From an uncultured Pseudomonadota bacterium (GTDB lineage: Bacteria > Myxococcota_A > Polyangia > Nannocystales > Nannocystaceae), in assembly GCA_913061055.1 (NCBI GenBank), contig CAJXVA010000049.1, positions 1 through 32,552 on the forward strand: a DNA stretch of 32,552 nt. Direction: 5' to 3'. The first letter of the stretch is position 1. The number at the start of each line of letters is the position of its first letter. Below are positions 1-7,632 of the stretch, one piece after another. The translations under genes and the position numbers were made by a program. The notes beneath the pieces were generated by a model. It was not told the DNA's origin. It was given only the letters and a program-made list of their open reading frames with translations, and ran no database searches.

Positions 1-336
1 CCCGAGCCGGCCCCGGATGAACCGACATCGCCCGAACCGGCATCACCGGACGTTCTTGGAGATGATCCGTTCGCGTTGCCCTCCAAGCCGGCCGTCGCAG
101 CCGCACCCGAGTCGTCGAGCCCGTTCGGCGCGCCCGCAGGCGACGCTAGCCCGTTCGGTGCCGCTCCCAGCGACGCGCCGTTCGGATCGCCGGCGCCATC
201 CGACTTCGGAAACCCCGTGTCGGTGTTGGACGATGACTTGAACAGCAGCGACTGGGGCTTCGGTGCCAAGGCTGCGCTGTTCCTGGTGGTGGCCGGATTC
301 GTTGCCGGCGCGTTCTACATCATGTCGATCGGCTGA
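1..336 (+). CDS. C-terminal part of a Pro/Ala-rich protein with a terminal transmembrane helix (5' end off the window)
   Basis: The frame is open from base 1 to a TGA at 334-336, so the true start lies outside the window; a TTG at 76 is only an internal possibility. The visible 111 residues are rich in Pro, Ala, Ser and Asp and carry repeated S-P-F-G / A-P-F-G units (around residues 35-65). After an acidic patch (VLDDDLNSSDWGFG) comes one hydrophobic segment of about 20 residues (AALFLVVAGFVAGAFYIMS) at the extreme C terminus. This looks like a cytoplasmic or disordered region anchored by a C-terminal membrane helix. The last 17 bp overlap the 3' end of hisC tail to tail. No family was recognised; the function is unknown. 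Confidence 0.6.
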   Translation, partial: PEPAPDEPTSPEPASPDVLGDDPFALPSKPAVAAAPESSSPFGAPAGDASPFGAAPSDAPFGSPAPSDFGNPVSVLDDDLNSSDWGFGAKAALFLVVAGFVAGAFYIMSIG

Positions 337-1396
337 ACGTCCGCAGCGCGGCCTCGAACCGGTCGAGTTCGGCACCGGTGCCGACGCTGGCTCGGACACA
401 GCCCTCGAGTCCCGGGGTACGCGACACGTCCTTGATGAGGATCCCCTGCGAATGCAGGTGCGCGACCAATGCGGGGGCTCGGTTTGCGGGGGTGAGCCGG
501 GCGAGGACGAGGTTCGAGTTCGATGGGAACACGCTCGTGTTGGGTAGACTCGCAAGCAGGTCGCACAGTCGCGAGCGAGAGGCCCGCGAGCGCTCGAGCA
601 TCGCGTTACGGGCCGCATCGGCTTGAACGAGGAGCACTTCGGCGATCGCCAACGACGTGGCGGAGATGTTGTACGGGTGCCGGACCTTGTCGAGCTCCGC
701 GGCGAGAGACGGCGACCCGACGCAGTAGCCCAGGCGAAGCGCGGCGCCACCGACCTTGGACAGCGTGCTCATGAGCACGACGTTCTCCGGGAGGTCGGGC
801 CTCCACATCGAAGCCCCGGGGGCGTAGTCGGTGTACGCCTCGTCGATGACGAAGACCGTATCCTCGAAGTCCGCGAACCAGCGCTCGATCACCCCGGCGT
901 CCCACAGGTTTCCGGTGGGGTTGTTGGGTCGGGCGAGAAAACACAGCGCCGCTGACTGCAGCGCGACTCGCATGGCTTCGTCGTCCAGTTCGAAGTCCGC
1001 ACCGAGCGGAACTTCGGTGATCGGCATCCCGATGACGGTCGCGCTGTGCCGGTACATCACGAAGGTCGGCGTCGGGACCACCAGGCGTCCATCGCTCCCG
1101 CTGAGCGCGGTGAGAAGGGTGGAGATGATCTCGTCGCTGCCGTTGCCGAGCACGATGCGGGCGGGGTCGCAGCCCATGCGTGCGCCCAGCAGGGCACGAA
1201 GGCGCCGTCCGGACGTGTCCGGGTAACGTCCAAGCTCTACCCGCCGCACGGCATCGGCAACCGCGTTCATGACCTCGTCTGGCCACGGCTCGGCGCACTC
1301 GTTGGCGTGCATCCGAGCACAACTCGGATCGGCGGGGGGAACGTCGTAGGCGGTCAGCTCGGCGAGCTGCGGGCGTAGGTGCCGGGTCCAGCTCAC
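320..1396 (-). CDS. hisC: Histidinol-phosphate aminotransferase
   Basis: PLP-dependent fold-type I aminotransferase of 358 residues, converting imidazole-acetol phosphate plus glutamate to histidinol phosphate in histidine biosynthesis. Visible motifs: GNGSDE at 84-89, RPNNPTGN at 156-163, VIDEAYTDY with the cofactor-binding Asp185 and Tyr188, and STLSK with the Schiff-base Lys214, followed by the conserved ALRLGY with Arg221. Length fits the family (about 350-370). The GTG start at 1396 is chosen because it overlaps the hisD stop (GTGA), implying translational coupling, and because further upstream the frame is only Arg-rich shadow of hisD. The assignment as HisC rather than another class I/II aminotransferase rests mainly on the hisD neighbour and the N-terminal HANE motif. 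Its 3' end runs 17 bp into the convergent gene at 1-336. Confidence 0.93.
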   Translation of the reverse strand: MSWTRHLRPQLAELTAYDVPPADPSCARMHANECAEPWPDEVMNAVADAVRRVELGRYPDTSGRRLRALLGARMGCDPARIVLGNGSDEIISTLLTALSGSDGRLVVPTPTFVMYRHSATVIGMPITEVPLGADFELDDEAMRVALQSAALCFLARPNNPTGNLWDAGVIERWFADFEDTVFVIDEAYTDYAPGASMWRPDLPENVVLMSTLSKVGGAALRLGYCVGSPSLAAELDKVRHPYNISATSLAIAEVLLVQADAARNAMLERSRASRSRLCDLLASLPNTSVFPSNSNLVLARLTPANRAPALVAHLHSQGILIKDVSRTPGLEGCVRASVGTGAELDRFEAALRTFSRST

Positions 1397-2721
1397 GCGT
1401 CGCCGTCTTTCAGGCGGCATTCGACCGCGCGTGCGTGCCCTTCGAGCCCTTCGGCGCGAGCAAGCGCGGTGATGGCCTTGGCTTGGGCTTCCAGCTCCGC
1501 TCGGTCGAGCTTGAGGACGCTGGTGTACTTCATGAAATCCCACACCCCCAGGGGCGAACCGAACCGAGCCGCGCCGGCGGTGGGCAGCACATGAGATGGG
1601 CCAGCTGTGTAATCGCCAGCGGCCTCAGGAGTCCACGCTCCGACGAAGATGGCGCCGGCGCGGGTGAGTGCAGGCGCGATGACTTCGGCGCGCTCGATGA
1701 GCAGCTCCAGGTGCTCGGGCGCGTAGTCGTTCGCAGCCTCGATCATCCCCGATAGATCGGCGACGAGCACCGCGGCCCCATGCTCGCGGAGCGAGGTGAT
1801 CGCGATGTCGGCACGAGGCAGGTCACCGAGCTGGCGCGTCAGCGCGGCGTCGACTGCCGCGGGCAGGTCCGGTGCATCGGTGACCAGGATGGCGCATGCC
1901 TGGGGATCGTGTTCGGCTTGGCTGATGAGGTCGGCCGCGACCAGCTCGGGGTTGGCGGAAGCGTCGGCCATCACGAGAATCTCGCTCGGCCCGGCGATGC
2001 CGTCGACGTCACACACGCCGAAGACCTGGCGCTTGGCGGCGGTGACGTAGGCGTTCCCGGGGCCGACGATCTTGTCCACGCGAGGGATGGTTTCGGTGCC
2101 AAACGCTGCGGCGGCAATCGCTTGTGCGCCGCCCACCTCGAAGACGCGGTCGATCCCGGCGACGCTCGCCGCATGCAGCACCACGTCGCTGGCGCGCGGG
2201 GTCAGCAGGAAGACTTCGCGTACGCGCGCGACCTTGGCGGGGATGCCCGCCATCAGAACGGAGGAGGGGTACGCGGCGGTTCCCCCCGGCGCGTAGACGG
2301 CGACTCGTGACAGCGGTGCGGCTCGAGAGTGCAGGGACCAGCCCTCTTTCTCGATGCCGGTTGTTGGGAACTTCTGAGTGCGGTGAAACAGGTGTACCCG
2401 GCGAGCCGCGAGTTCGATCGCCTCGCGAACCTCGTCGGAGACGTTCGAACTGGCGGCCCGCCAGCGCTCGTTGCTCACCTCGAGGTCCGCGGCGGTGATC
2501 GTCCGCGCCTCGAACTCTTCGACGCAGTCGAGAATCGCGGCGTCCCCACGGGCGCGAACGTCGGCGAGGATCGTGCGGGCGGCGTCGTCGGCCGCGCCGT
2601 CGAGCCCGGCGCTGCGGCTGCACTGCAGTCGCCAGGTCGCACTAGCCTCTGCCGAGGGGGAGCCACCGGCCTCTTGCGGGCGGAGATCGATGCGCGGCAG
2701 TCCTGCAAACCCGGCTGACAT
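1393..2721 (-). CDS. hisD: Histidinol dehydrogenase
   Basis: 442-residue zinc- and NAD-dependent enzyme catalysing the last two steps of histidine biosynthesis (histidinol to histidinal to histidine) in the cytoplasm. Visible signatures: VYAPGGTAAYPSSVLM near 142-157, KIVGPGNAYVTAAKRQVFG near 217-235, the AGPSEILV motif at 243-250, putative zinc ligands Gln268 and His271 in SQAEHDPQA, the catalytic Glu336-His337 pair in YAPEHLEL, and Asp370 and His429 at the positions expected of the C-terminal ligands. The ATG at 2721 gives the usual family length; the open frame continues upstream but only as antisense of the neighbouring lipoprotein gene. It is the first gene of a hisDC operon, diverging from the lipoprotein gene at 2792 across 70 bp that must hold both promoters. 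Confidence 0.96.
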   Translation of the reverse strand: MSAGFAGLPRIDLRPQEAGGSPSAEASATWRLQCSRSAGLDGAADDAARTILADVRARGDAAILDCVEEFEARTITAADLEVSNERWRAASSNVSDEVREAIELAARRVHLFHRTQKFPTTGIEKEGWSLHSRAAPLSRVAVYAPGGTAAYPSSVLMAGIPAKVARVREVFLLTPRASDVVLHAASVAGIDRVFEVGGAQAIAAAAFGTETIPRVDKIVGPGNAYVTAAKRQVFGVCDVDGIAGPSEILVMADASANPELVAADLISQAEHDPQACAILVTDAPDLPAAVDAALTRQLGDLPRADIAITSLREHGAAVLVADLSGMIEAANDYAPEHLELLIERAEVIAPALTRAGAIFVGAWTPEAAGDYTAGPSHVLPTAGAARFGSPLGVWDFMKYTSVLKLDRAELEAQAKAITALARAEGLEGHARAVECRLKDGDA

Positions 2722-2791
2722 GCGCCGAAGGTACTGCAAGCAGCCCCGGCTTGCTCGCCATGACGGCCCCGAGCGCGGCATACTGCTCGCG

Positions 2792-3850
2792 ATGCGTACC
2801 TGGACCGACCTCGTCCGCGCCGCGGCGGCATCCGGGATGCTCGTGTGCATCGTGGCCGGGTGCGCCGAGGACGGCGGGGAGGAATCGGAAGCGCCGGCTC
2901 CGATGAACGCCGCGACGACGGACGACGGTGAGGATGCATCGTCGGGCTCCTCTGGGGATGCCTTCTCCGACGATGGGCAGGACGTGTGCCTGTCGGCTTC
3001 GGCTGTGACGCCTGGGGTGTACTTCGCCTCGCTGCGAGGGAAGCGCTCCAGCGGCGGTGGAGCGTGCGGGGAGGGCGGTCCCGATGTGTTCTTTCGGGTC
3101 GCGGTCGAACGTCGAAGCGATCTTCGGGTCTCAGCGGTGGGGGACGGCTTCACCCCGCGGGTCGGGGTGTTCGGCAACGACTGCGCGGTGCGTTTCGAAG
3201 ACAGCGGCCTGCTGTGTACGAGCGGCGTGCCAGGGTGGGTGACGGACGTTCCAGCCGGTGCCGAACTCTACGTTGCGATCGGCGCGAGCCAGTCCGAGAT
3301 CGATGCCAGCGGAGACGGGGCGTTTCGGCTCGATGTGCAGGCTCGAGACGTGCTTGCCCTCGGCGAGGGCTGCAGCGACGAAGCGTGGGGCCGGTGCGAA
3401 GGCGGGACCACCTGCGCCGTGCTCGCGGGCACGGAGGAGCCCGCTGTGTGCGTGTCGATCCCCGGCGACCGCTGCGGAAATCCGATCGCCGTGGATGTTG
3501 CTCGAGGCGCCACGGCGCTGTCGATCGAGCCCGGGGAGCTTCACACCGACGCTCATCGCCACACCTGTGGGGGAGATCGGATCTCCGAGCGGGTCTATCG
3601 ATTGGAGATCCCTGCGGTGTCCGCGGAGGCCACGCTGCGGATCGAGGGCGAACGGGTCTCGGTCCTCGCCGCGCGGGGCCCGACCTGTCTGACCGAGGAA
3701 GAGCGAGCGTGCGGCGCCGATCCGAACGGTCTGGCGAGGATCGAGCTGGAGGGCCCGTTGCCCAGGACGCTCTACCTCTTCGTGGAGCTGGCTGAGGACG
3801 AGAGTGAGCTATCTCCAAGCATCGTCCGCCTGATGCTCGAAGACGCGTGA
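2792..3850 (+). CDS. Lipoprotein with two PPC-like beta modules
   Basis: 352 residues. The ATG at 2792 gives a signal peptide ending in the lipobox IVAGC (lipidated Cys24), followed by an acidic Ser/Asp/Glu linker to about residue 65. Two modules follow: the first has the pattern G-x-C-G-x-GGPDVFFRV...C (residues about 70-140), common in extracellular PPC-like beta domains; the second begins near CGNPIAVDV and contains HTCGGDR and further Cys residues. The Cys spacing suggests disulfide-bonded extracytoplasmic domains. No catalytic motif was seen. It diverges from hisD. Its function is unknown; such proteins are usually surface or periplasmic binding or adhesion modules (inference). Confidence 0.8.
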   Translation: MRTWTDLVRAAAASGMLVCIVAGCAEDGGEESEAPAPMNAATTDDGEDASSGSSGDAFSDDGQDVCLSASAVTPGVYFASLRGKRSSGGGACGEGGPDVFFRVAVERRSDLRVSAVGDGFTPRVGVFGNDCAVRFEDSGLLCTSGVPGWVTDVPAGAELYVAIGASQSEIDASGDGAFRLDVQARDVLALGEGCSDEAWGRCEGGTTCAVLAGTEEPAVCVSIPGDRCGNPIAVDVARGATALSIEPGELHTDAHRHTCGGDRISERVYRLEIPAVSAEATLRIEGERVSVLAARGPTCLTEEERACGADPNGLARIELEGPLPRTLYLFVELAEDESELSPSIVRLMLEDA

Positions 3851-3973
3851 GCTTCGACCGAGCGCGGCTGTGCTCAGAGGCCGCCCTATGAGGTCGGCAC
3901 GGTGGCTCGCAAGGGATCTGCGCTCACGTCGTCGGGCGGGCGCCAAGACTGCGCCCACCGCCCAGTGCTTCAC

Positions 3974-4017
3974 CTCGCGGCCGGGGGTCTCAAACACCCC
4001 ACAAGGGGTGTGGCGAG
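3974..4017 (+). promoter_or_regulatory. metK leader with alternative hairpins
   Basis: Thirty bases before the metK start, ACACCCC (3994-4000) pairs perfectly with GGGGTGT (4005-4011) around a 4-nt ACAA loop. The same CCCC segment can instead pair upstream: GGGGT (3984-3988) with ACCCC (3996-4000). The two pairings are mutually exclusive. An outer CTCGC (3974-3978) / GCGAG (4013-4017) stem can close the region. This is the kind of switchable fold expected of a riboswitch or attenuator, but I do not recognise any SAM or SAH riboswitch consensus in it. No U-tract follows, so translational rather than transcriptional control would be more likely. Confidence 0.4.
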
Positions 4018-4047
4018 CTTCTGCGATGTGCTCTAAGGTCCCGCACC

Positions 4048-5214
4048 ATGTCCCGCAGCCTGTTTACGAGCGAGTCCGTCACCGAAGGTCACCCCGACAA
4101 AGTCTGCGACAAGATCAGCGACGCGATCCTCGACGCCCTCATCGCCGACGACCCGACCTGCCGGGTCGCGTGTGAAACCTTGGTGAAGACCGGCTACGTC
4201 AACGTCGCCGGTGAGGTCACGACCAACACCTACGTGGACATCCCGACCGTCGTTCGCCAGACGCTCCGGTCGATCGGCTACACCAGCTCGGACATGGGCT
4301 TCGACGCCGACAGCTGCGGCGTGCTCGTCGCGCTCGAGGCTCAGAGCCCCGACATCGCGCAGGGGGTCGACGGCAAGGGCGTCTACACCGAAGAACAGGG
4401 CGCTGGCGACCAGGGCATGATGTTCGGCTACGCCTGTCGCGAGACCCCCGAGCTCATGCCGATGCCGATCGCACTCGCGCACAAGCTGACCCATCAGCTT
4501 GCCGAGGTGCGGCGCCGCGATGCCGACCGCTCCTTCCTTCGCCCCGACGGCAAGGCCCAGGTCACGGTCGAGTACGACGACGCTGGCAACCCCAAGCGTG
4601 TCGACACCGTCGTCGTGTCCACGCAGCACAGCCCCGACGTGAGCCACGACCAGATCAAGGACTTCGTACACGAGTCCGTGATCAAGCCGGTCGTGCCCGC
4701 CGAGTTGCTCGACGGCAAGACGCACTACTTCATCAACCCAACCGGTCGCTTCGTCATCGGTGGCCCCATGGGAGACTCGGGTCTGACCGGTCGCAAGATC
4801 ATCGTCGACACCTACGGCGGCATGGGTCGTCACGGCGGCGGTGCGTTCTCGGGCAAGGACCCCTCGAAGGTCGACCGTTCGGCTGCCTACTACGCGCGCT
4901 TCATGGCCAAGCACCTCGTGGCCGCCGGACTCGCCGACCGCTGCGAAGTTCAGCTCGCCTACGCCATCGGTGTTGCCGAGCCTGTGTCGATTCGCGTGGA
5001 CAGCTTCGGTACCGGCAAGCGCCCCGACAGCGACCTCGCCGACATCATCGAGAAGCACTTCGACGCTCGCCCCGCGCACCTCATCGAGGAGCTGAACCTG
5101 CTGCGCCCGATCTTCAGCCCCACGGCTGCGTACGGCCACTTCGGTCGCGACGGCGAGGGCTTCACTTGGGAGAAACTGCCCAAGCTCGAAGCACTCAAAG
5201 CGGAAATTGGTTGA
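4048..5214 (+). CDS. metK: S-adenosylmethionine synthetase
   Basis: 388 residues, the usual family length. Makes S-adenosylmethionine from ATP and methionine in the cytoplasm. Visible motifs: GHPDK with His15 and Asp17 near the N terminus, [12 protein letters not shown] at 118-129 (signature 1) and [19 protein letters not shown] at 263-281 (signature 2, with the phosphate-binding loop). The ATG at 4048 is preceded by an AAGG at 4035-4038 at good spacing, and the N terminus [17 protein letters not shown] matches the family. It ends in tandem stops (TGA TAA) and is followed by strong hairpins, so it looks monocistronic. A structured leader lies just upstream. Confidence 0.98.
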   Translation: MSRSLFTSESVTEGHPDKVCDKISDAILDALIADDPTCRVACETLVKTGYVNVAGEVTTNTYVDIPTVVRQTLRSIGYTSSDMGFDADSCGVLVALEAQSPDIAQGVDGKGVYTEEQGAGDQGMMFGYACRETPELMPMPIALAHKLTHQLAEVRRRDADRSFLRPDGKAQVTVEYDDAGNPKRVDTVVVSTQHSPDVSHDQIKDFVHESVIKPVVPAELLDGKTHYFINPTGRFVIGGPMGDSGLTGRKIIVDTYGGMGRHGGGAFSGKDPSKVDRSAAYYARFMAKHLVAAGLADRCEVQLAYAIGVAEPVSIRVDSFGTGKRPDSDLADIIEKHFDARPAHLIEELNLLRPIFSPTAAYGHFGRDGEGFTWEKLPKLEALKAEIG

Positions 5215-5216
5215 TA

Positions 5217-5238
5217 AGGGGAACCGCATGGTTCCCCT
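5217..5238 (+). terminator. Hairpin just after metK
   Basis: AGGGGAACC (5217-5225) and GGTTCCCCT (5230-5238) form a perfect 9-bp stem with a GCAT loop, starting three bases after the metK stop codon. There is no T-run afterwards, so it may stabilise the 3' end or act as a U-less terminator. Confidence 0.55.
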
Positions 5239-5244
5239 CGCTGC

Positions 5245-5259
5245 GGGGGCGTAGCCCCC
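5245..5259 (+). terminator. Second GC hairpin downstream of metK
   Basis: GGGGGC (5245-5250) and GCCCCC (5254-5259) form a 6-bp stem with a GTA loop, seven bases after the first hairpin. The two together probably end or protect the metK transcript. Confidence 0.4.
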
Positions 5260-5282
5260 TTCGCTCACCCCTCCCAGGGCGC

Positions 5283-5373
5283 CCTGTCGGGCTTGCTCGT
5301 CGCTTCGCTCCTCCAGTGGATGCGGAGCGACGGAGGCGGGCGGGCGGCCTGTCGGGCTTGCTCGTCGCTTCGC
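5283..5373. repeat. 26-bp direct repeat pair between metK and hsp20
   Basis: The same 26 bases occur at 5283-5308 and 5348-5373, a start-to-start period of 65 bp (core GTCGGGCTTGCTCGTCGC). Between them lies an inverted repeat TCGCTCC (5305-5311) / GGAGCGA (5324-5330). The stretch has no believable gene. It looks like a non-coding intergenic repeat element, possibly a multicopy one in the genome, but nothing transposase-like is present. Confidence 0.6.
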
Positions 5374-5418
5374 GCTTCCGGTTCGTTGAGCGGGGTGCTG
5401 GGGGCCGTGAACAAACGA

Positions 5419-5460
5419 AGAAGGCCACGCTTCCCTCTCGCTAAGGAAACGTGGCCTTCT
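5419..5460 (-). terminator. Intrinsic terminator of the hsp20 operon
   Basis: Arms 5419-5429 (AGAAGGCCACG) and 5450-5460 are perfectly complementary over 11 bp, and after one mismatch the stem continues for 4 bp (TTCC/GGAA). Read on the minus strand, the hairpin is followed by the T-rich TCGTTTGTTC. It sits 80 bp beyond the stop of the last hsp20 gene and would also block read-through from metK on the other strand. Confidence 0.8.
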
Positions 5461-5539
5461 CCTCCACGGAGAATGGGAACAATCTGGATTCGATGGCTGC
5501 CTTTCGGTTGGAGGGGTCAGAGCCGCTGCATCGGGCTCC

Positions 5540-5872
5540 CTACGCTTGGATGGTGATCTTGCGGGGTTTGTTGGCCGCGGCTTTGGAGAGTTGGAGTTCG
5601 AGGACGCCGCGCTCGAGCGTGGCTTCGATGGCGTCGGGGTCAACATCGTCTCCGAAGCCCAGAGAGCGTACGTAGACCGCCTCAGCGCCGCGGGTGGCTT
5701 CGAACTTCAGCTCTCCATCGTGAAAGCTGATGTCGATGTCGCCGCGTTGAACTCCTGGGACATCGGCTCGGACCAGATAATGGTCGTCGCTTTCGAATAC
5801 GTCGACAGGGGCGGTGAGACGGGGAAGCTTGGGGGCTTCGGAGTGAGTGGACACTGCGGTTTGTTCGGACAT
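5540..5872 (-). CDS. Small heat-shock protein, Hsp20 / alpha-crystallin family (second gene)
   Basis: 110 residues. ATP-independent holdase chaperone of the Hsp20 family. The alpha-crystallin domain spans roughly residues 18-105: APVDVFESDDHYLVRADVPGV, then the strand pair GDIDISFHDGELKFEA and the C-terminal ERGVLELQLSKA, which matches the conserved G-V-L motif. A KPRKITIQA tail ends the protein like the family's I-x-I/V oligomerisation tail (here ITI). The N-terminal arm is very short. It follows the first hsp20 gene by 26 bp on the same strand, so the pair is an operon; terminator at 5419-5460. No strong ribosome binding site was seen. Confidence 0.93.
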   Translation of the reverse strand: MSEQTAVSTHSEAPKLPRLTAPVDVFESDDHYLVRADVPGVQRGDIDISFHDGELKFEATRGAEAVYVRSLGFGDDVDPDAIEATLERGVLELQLSKAAANKPRKITIQA

Positions 5873-5898
5873 CGGGGAACTCGTTCGTTGACGGGTGA

Positions 5899-6336
5899 CT
5901 AGGCGGCGTTGATGGTGATCTGACGCGGCTTCTGTTCGGCCCGCTTGGGAAGGGTGACAGTGAGGATGCCGTTCTCGAAGGATGCTTCGATGCCTTCGGG
6001 GTCGACCTTGGGACCCAGCTTGATGCTCTGTTCGAAGGACACGTTTCGGCGTTCGCGGCGAATGGCCCGGAACCCTTCGGGGGCCTCGTTCGAGCGTGCG
6101 GCACTGAGCTTGAGGTGGCCGTCGGCGACTTCGATCGACAGGTCCTGCGGGGACAGTCCGGGGAGGGCGCTCTTGAGGGAGAACGCTTCGTCGGTCTCTT
6201 CGACGGTGAAGCTGCGACGAGTGGGTCGAGCCTTCGGGGTCGGGAAGAGGTCCCGGAACGCTGCGTCAACCTGTCGGCTGAGGGAGCGAAAGTCGTTGAT
6301 GAAGGGGTCGGGGGTCGTTTTCCACTGCATGAGCAT
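5899..6336 (-). CDS. Small heat-shock protein, Hsp20 / alpha-crystallin family (first gene)
   Basis: 145 residues. The ATG at 6336 is chosen because AAGGAG lies 9 nt upstream; a second ATG two codons later is also possible. The N-terminal region (WKTTPDPFINDFRSLSRQVDAAF) is the hydrophobic arm typical of the family. The alpha-crystallin domain runs from about residue 42 (FTVEETDEAFSLKSALPGL) through ENGILTVTLPKR, ending with the I-T-I tail motif (QITINAA). It differs clearly in sequence from the downstream paralogue, so the two may form hetero-oligomers or act on different clients (inference). It is transcribed first from the promoter at 6523-6550 with an unusually long leader. Confidence 0.95.
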   Translation of the reverse strand: MLMQWKTTPDPFINDFRSLSRQVDAAFRDLFPTPKARPTRRSFTVEETDEAFSLKSALPGLSPQDLSIEVADGHLKLSAARSNEAPEGFRAIRRERRNVSFEQSIKLGPKVDPEGIEASFENGILTVTLPKRAEQKPRQITINAA

Positions 6337-6516
6337 GACGGTGCACTCCTTGGTCTTGGGTCCTCGGGCCGCGCCGCCGCCGTGATGCGGATGCTTGGGG
6401 AAGGCGCGACGGTGCACGCGGTCCGAGGAAGTCTGCGGTTGTGCCGCTGTTGTTGCGGCGGGCCGAGGGGACACCCGCGCCGCTCTTGCGGCTTGTCGGG
6501 GGGCCTCGTCGACCTC
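6337..6516 (-). promoter_or_regulatory. Long 5' UTR of the hsp20 operon
   Basis: About 180 nt separate the predicted transcription start (near 6516) from the first hsp20 ATG, and there is no gene in it. The self-complementary GTGCAC occurs twice within a repeated 10-mer: at 6408-6417 and at 6337-6346, the latter filling the space between the AAGGAG ribosome site and the ATG. Pairing of the two copies would cover the start region. Small heat-shock genes often carry RNA thermometers here; no ROSE or fourU consensus was recognised. Confidence 0.35.
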
Positions 6517-6522
6517 GAAGCG

Positions 6523-6550
6523 AACCTAAGCCTCGGCTCGGAGGTGTCAA
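6523..6550 (-). promoter_or_regulatory. Sigma70-type promoter for the hsp20 pair
   Basis: On the minus strand a perfect TTGACA (-35, 6545-6550) is followed after 16 bp by TAGGTT (-10, 6523-6528). It lies just downstream of the kinase gene and upstream of the hsp20 genes. No CIRCE inverted repeat (HrcA site) was found next to it. Confidence 0.6.
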
Positions 6551-6648
6551 CACAACCCGCAAACACTTTTTTCAAAGCTGCCCGATCGGTCTGGAGGCCC
6601 CTTGGGGGGCCAGCACGCGAGAAACCACCGCCTCGCGGCCCGGGGGAA

Positions 6649-7632
6649 TCAGTCCGAGCAGGACCCCAAGCGCAGCCACGCTCCCAAAGAACGACCGAGC
6701 GCCCGAACCTGGCTGCGTGTCGAGCGACCAACCTCCGCCGCGTCCTCGGCCGCCCGCGCACTGCTCGGCCGCCGCCCAGGCTCCTTCGCCAGACACGCCC
6801 GGACCAGCCGGAGTACAGCGTCCGGCGTGTCCGCAGCCGCGAACTCCCGCAACTGTGGTGGCTCCTCGTACATGTGCTGGTACAGAACTTGGGTGGCTCT
6901 TCCCTGCACCGGCGCACGCCCGGCGAACATCTCGTAGAGCACGCAGCCCACGCTGTACATGTCGCTGCGTGCGTCGGGGTCCTCGCCGCGCAATTGCTCT
7001 GGGCTCATTGTGGCTGGGCTTCCCAGAAGCTCGCCGTGGGGCGTGAGTCTCCCATCCCAATCGGCGTCGGTCTTGGGATCTTCGGGCTGCGGAAGCCGGG
7101 CGAGGCCGAAGTCCACGAGCTTGATTCGGTTGTCCTTTGCGGACACAAAGATGTTCGCCGGCTTGATGTCGCGATGAACGATGCCCTTGTCGTGCACAGC
7201 CGCGACGGCCTGCAGGAGCTGTACTGCCCACACGAGGGCCTGCTCCGTACTCGGTCGTCGCTCGCGAAGGGCGGACCGCAGGTCCTGCCCTTCGAGCAGC
7301 TCCATCGCAATGAACGGCGTCCCCTCGTCGCTGTAGCCAAAGTCGGAGACCTCGACCACGCCGGGATGCTCCACCCTCGAGAGTGCGGTCGCCTCTCGAA
7401 GCATCCGGACTACGGACCTGCTGTCGAAGCTTCCCTGACGCGGCGCCAGGATCTTCATTGCGCACAGCTTGCCGATGACCCTGTGCTTGGCTTTCCACAC
7501 CCAACCAGAGGCCCCACGCCCCAGCGGTTCGAGGAGTTCGTATCGAGTGTCGATGACGGTTCCGACGCGAGGCGGGGTGGGGGTCACCCGGGCACGGTCA
7601 TCTTGCGCTGTGTTGCTCGTTGAATCGTGCAT
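6649..7632 (-). CDS. Eukaryote-like serine/threonine protein kinase
   Basis: 327 residues from the ATG at 7632. Complete Hanks-type kinase domain at about 30-290: Gly-rich loop GRGASG (38-43), Lys60 in CAMKIL, helix-C Glu80, catalytic loop HRDIKPAN (Asp155), DFG with Asp174, SPE at 211-213 (in place of APE), and a late Arg in EPGRRPSS. It is an RD kinase and should be active. Phosphorylates Ser/Thr of cytoplasmic targets, unknown here. There is no sensor or membrane domain in frame; a hydrophobic stretch typical of a transmembrane helix (SVAALGVLLGLIPPG) follows in another frame, before a stop at 6572, so a frameshift near 6700-6750 is possible. The start could lie further upstream, since the open frame extends to 7779, but that part is not domain-like. 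Confidence 0.92.
   Translation of the reverse strand: MHDSTSNTAQDDRARVTPTPPRVGTVIDTRYELLEPLGRGASGWVWKAKHRVIGKLCAMKILAPRQGSFDSRSVVRMLREATALSRVEHPGVVEVSDFGYSDEGTPFIAMELLEGQDLRSALRERRPSTEQALVWAVQLLQAVAAVHDKGIVHRDIKPANIFVSAKDNRIKLVDFGLARLPQPEDPKTDADWDGRLTPHGELLGSPATMSPEQLRGEDPDARSDMYSVGCVLYEMFAGRAPVQGRATQVLYQHMYEEPPQLREFAAADTPDAVLRLVRACLAKEPGRRPSSARAAEDAAEVGRSTRSQVRALGRSLGAWLRLGSCSD

Noticed and set aside
3851..4047. Known SAM or SAH riboswitch upstream of metK
   Set aside because: Two alternative hairpins exist, but none of the SAM-I, SAM-II or SAH core motifs I know could be found, so it is listed only as an unclassified leader.
5283..5373. Insertion-sequence remnant
   Set aside because: No transposase frame, no terminal inverted repeats and no target duplication were seen around the direct repeats.
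4033..5646. Long open frame antisense to metK
   Set aside because: High-GC codon bias leaves the opposite strand open; the peptide has no domain and metK is unmistakable. The same reasoning removes long antisense frames over 9392-11410, 12274-14157, 23689-25158 and 28727-30445.
6337..6560. CIRCE/HrcA operator or heat-shock sigma promoter before hsp20
   Set aside because: No TTAGCACTC-type inverted repeat was found, and the visible promoter is an ordinary TTGACA-type one.
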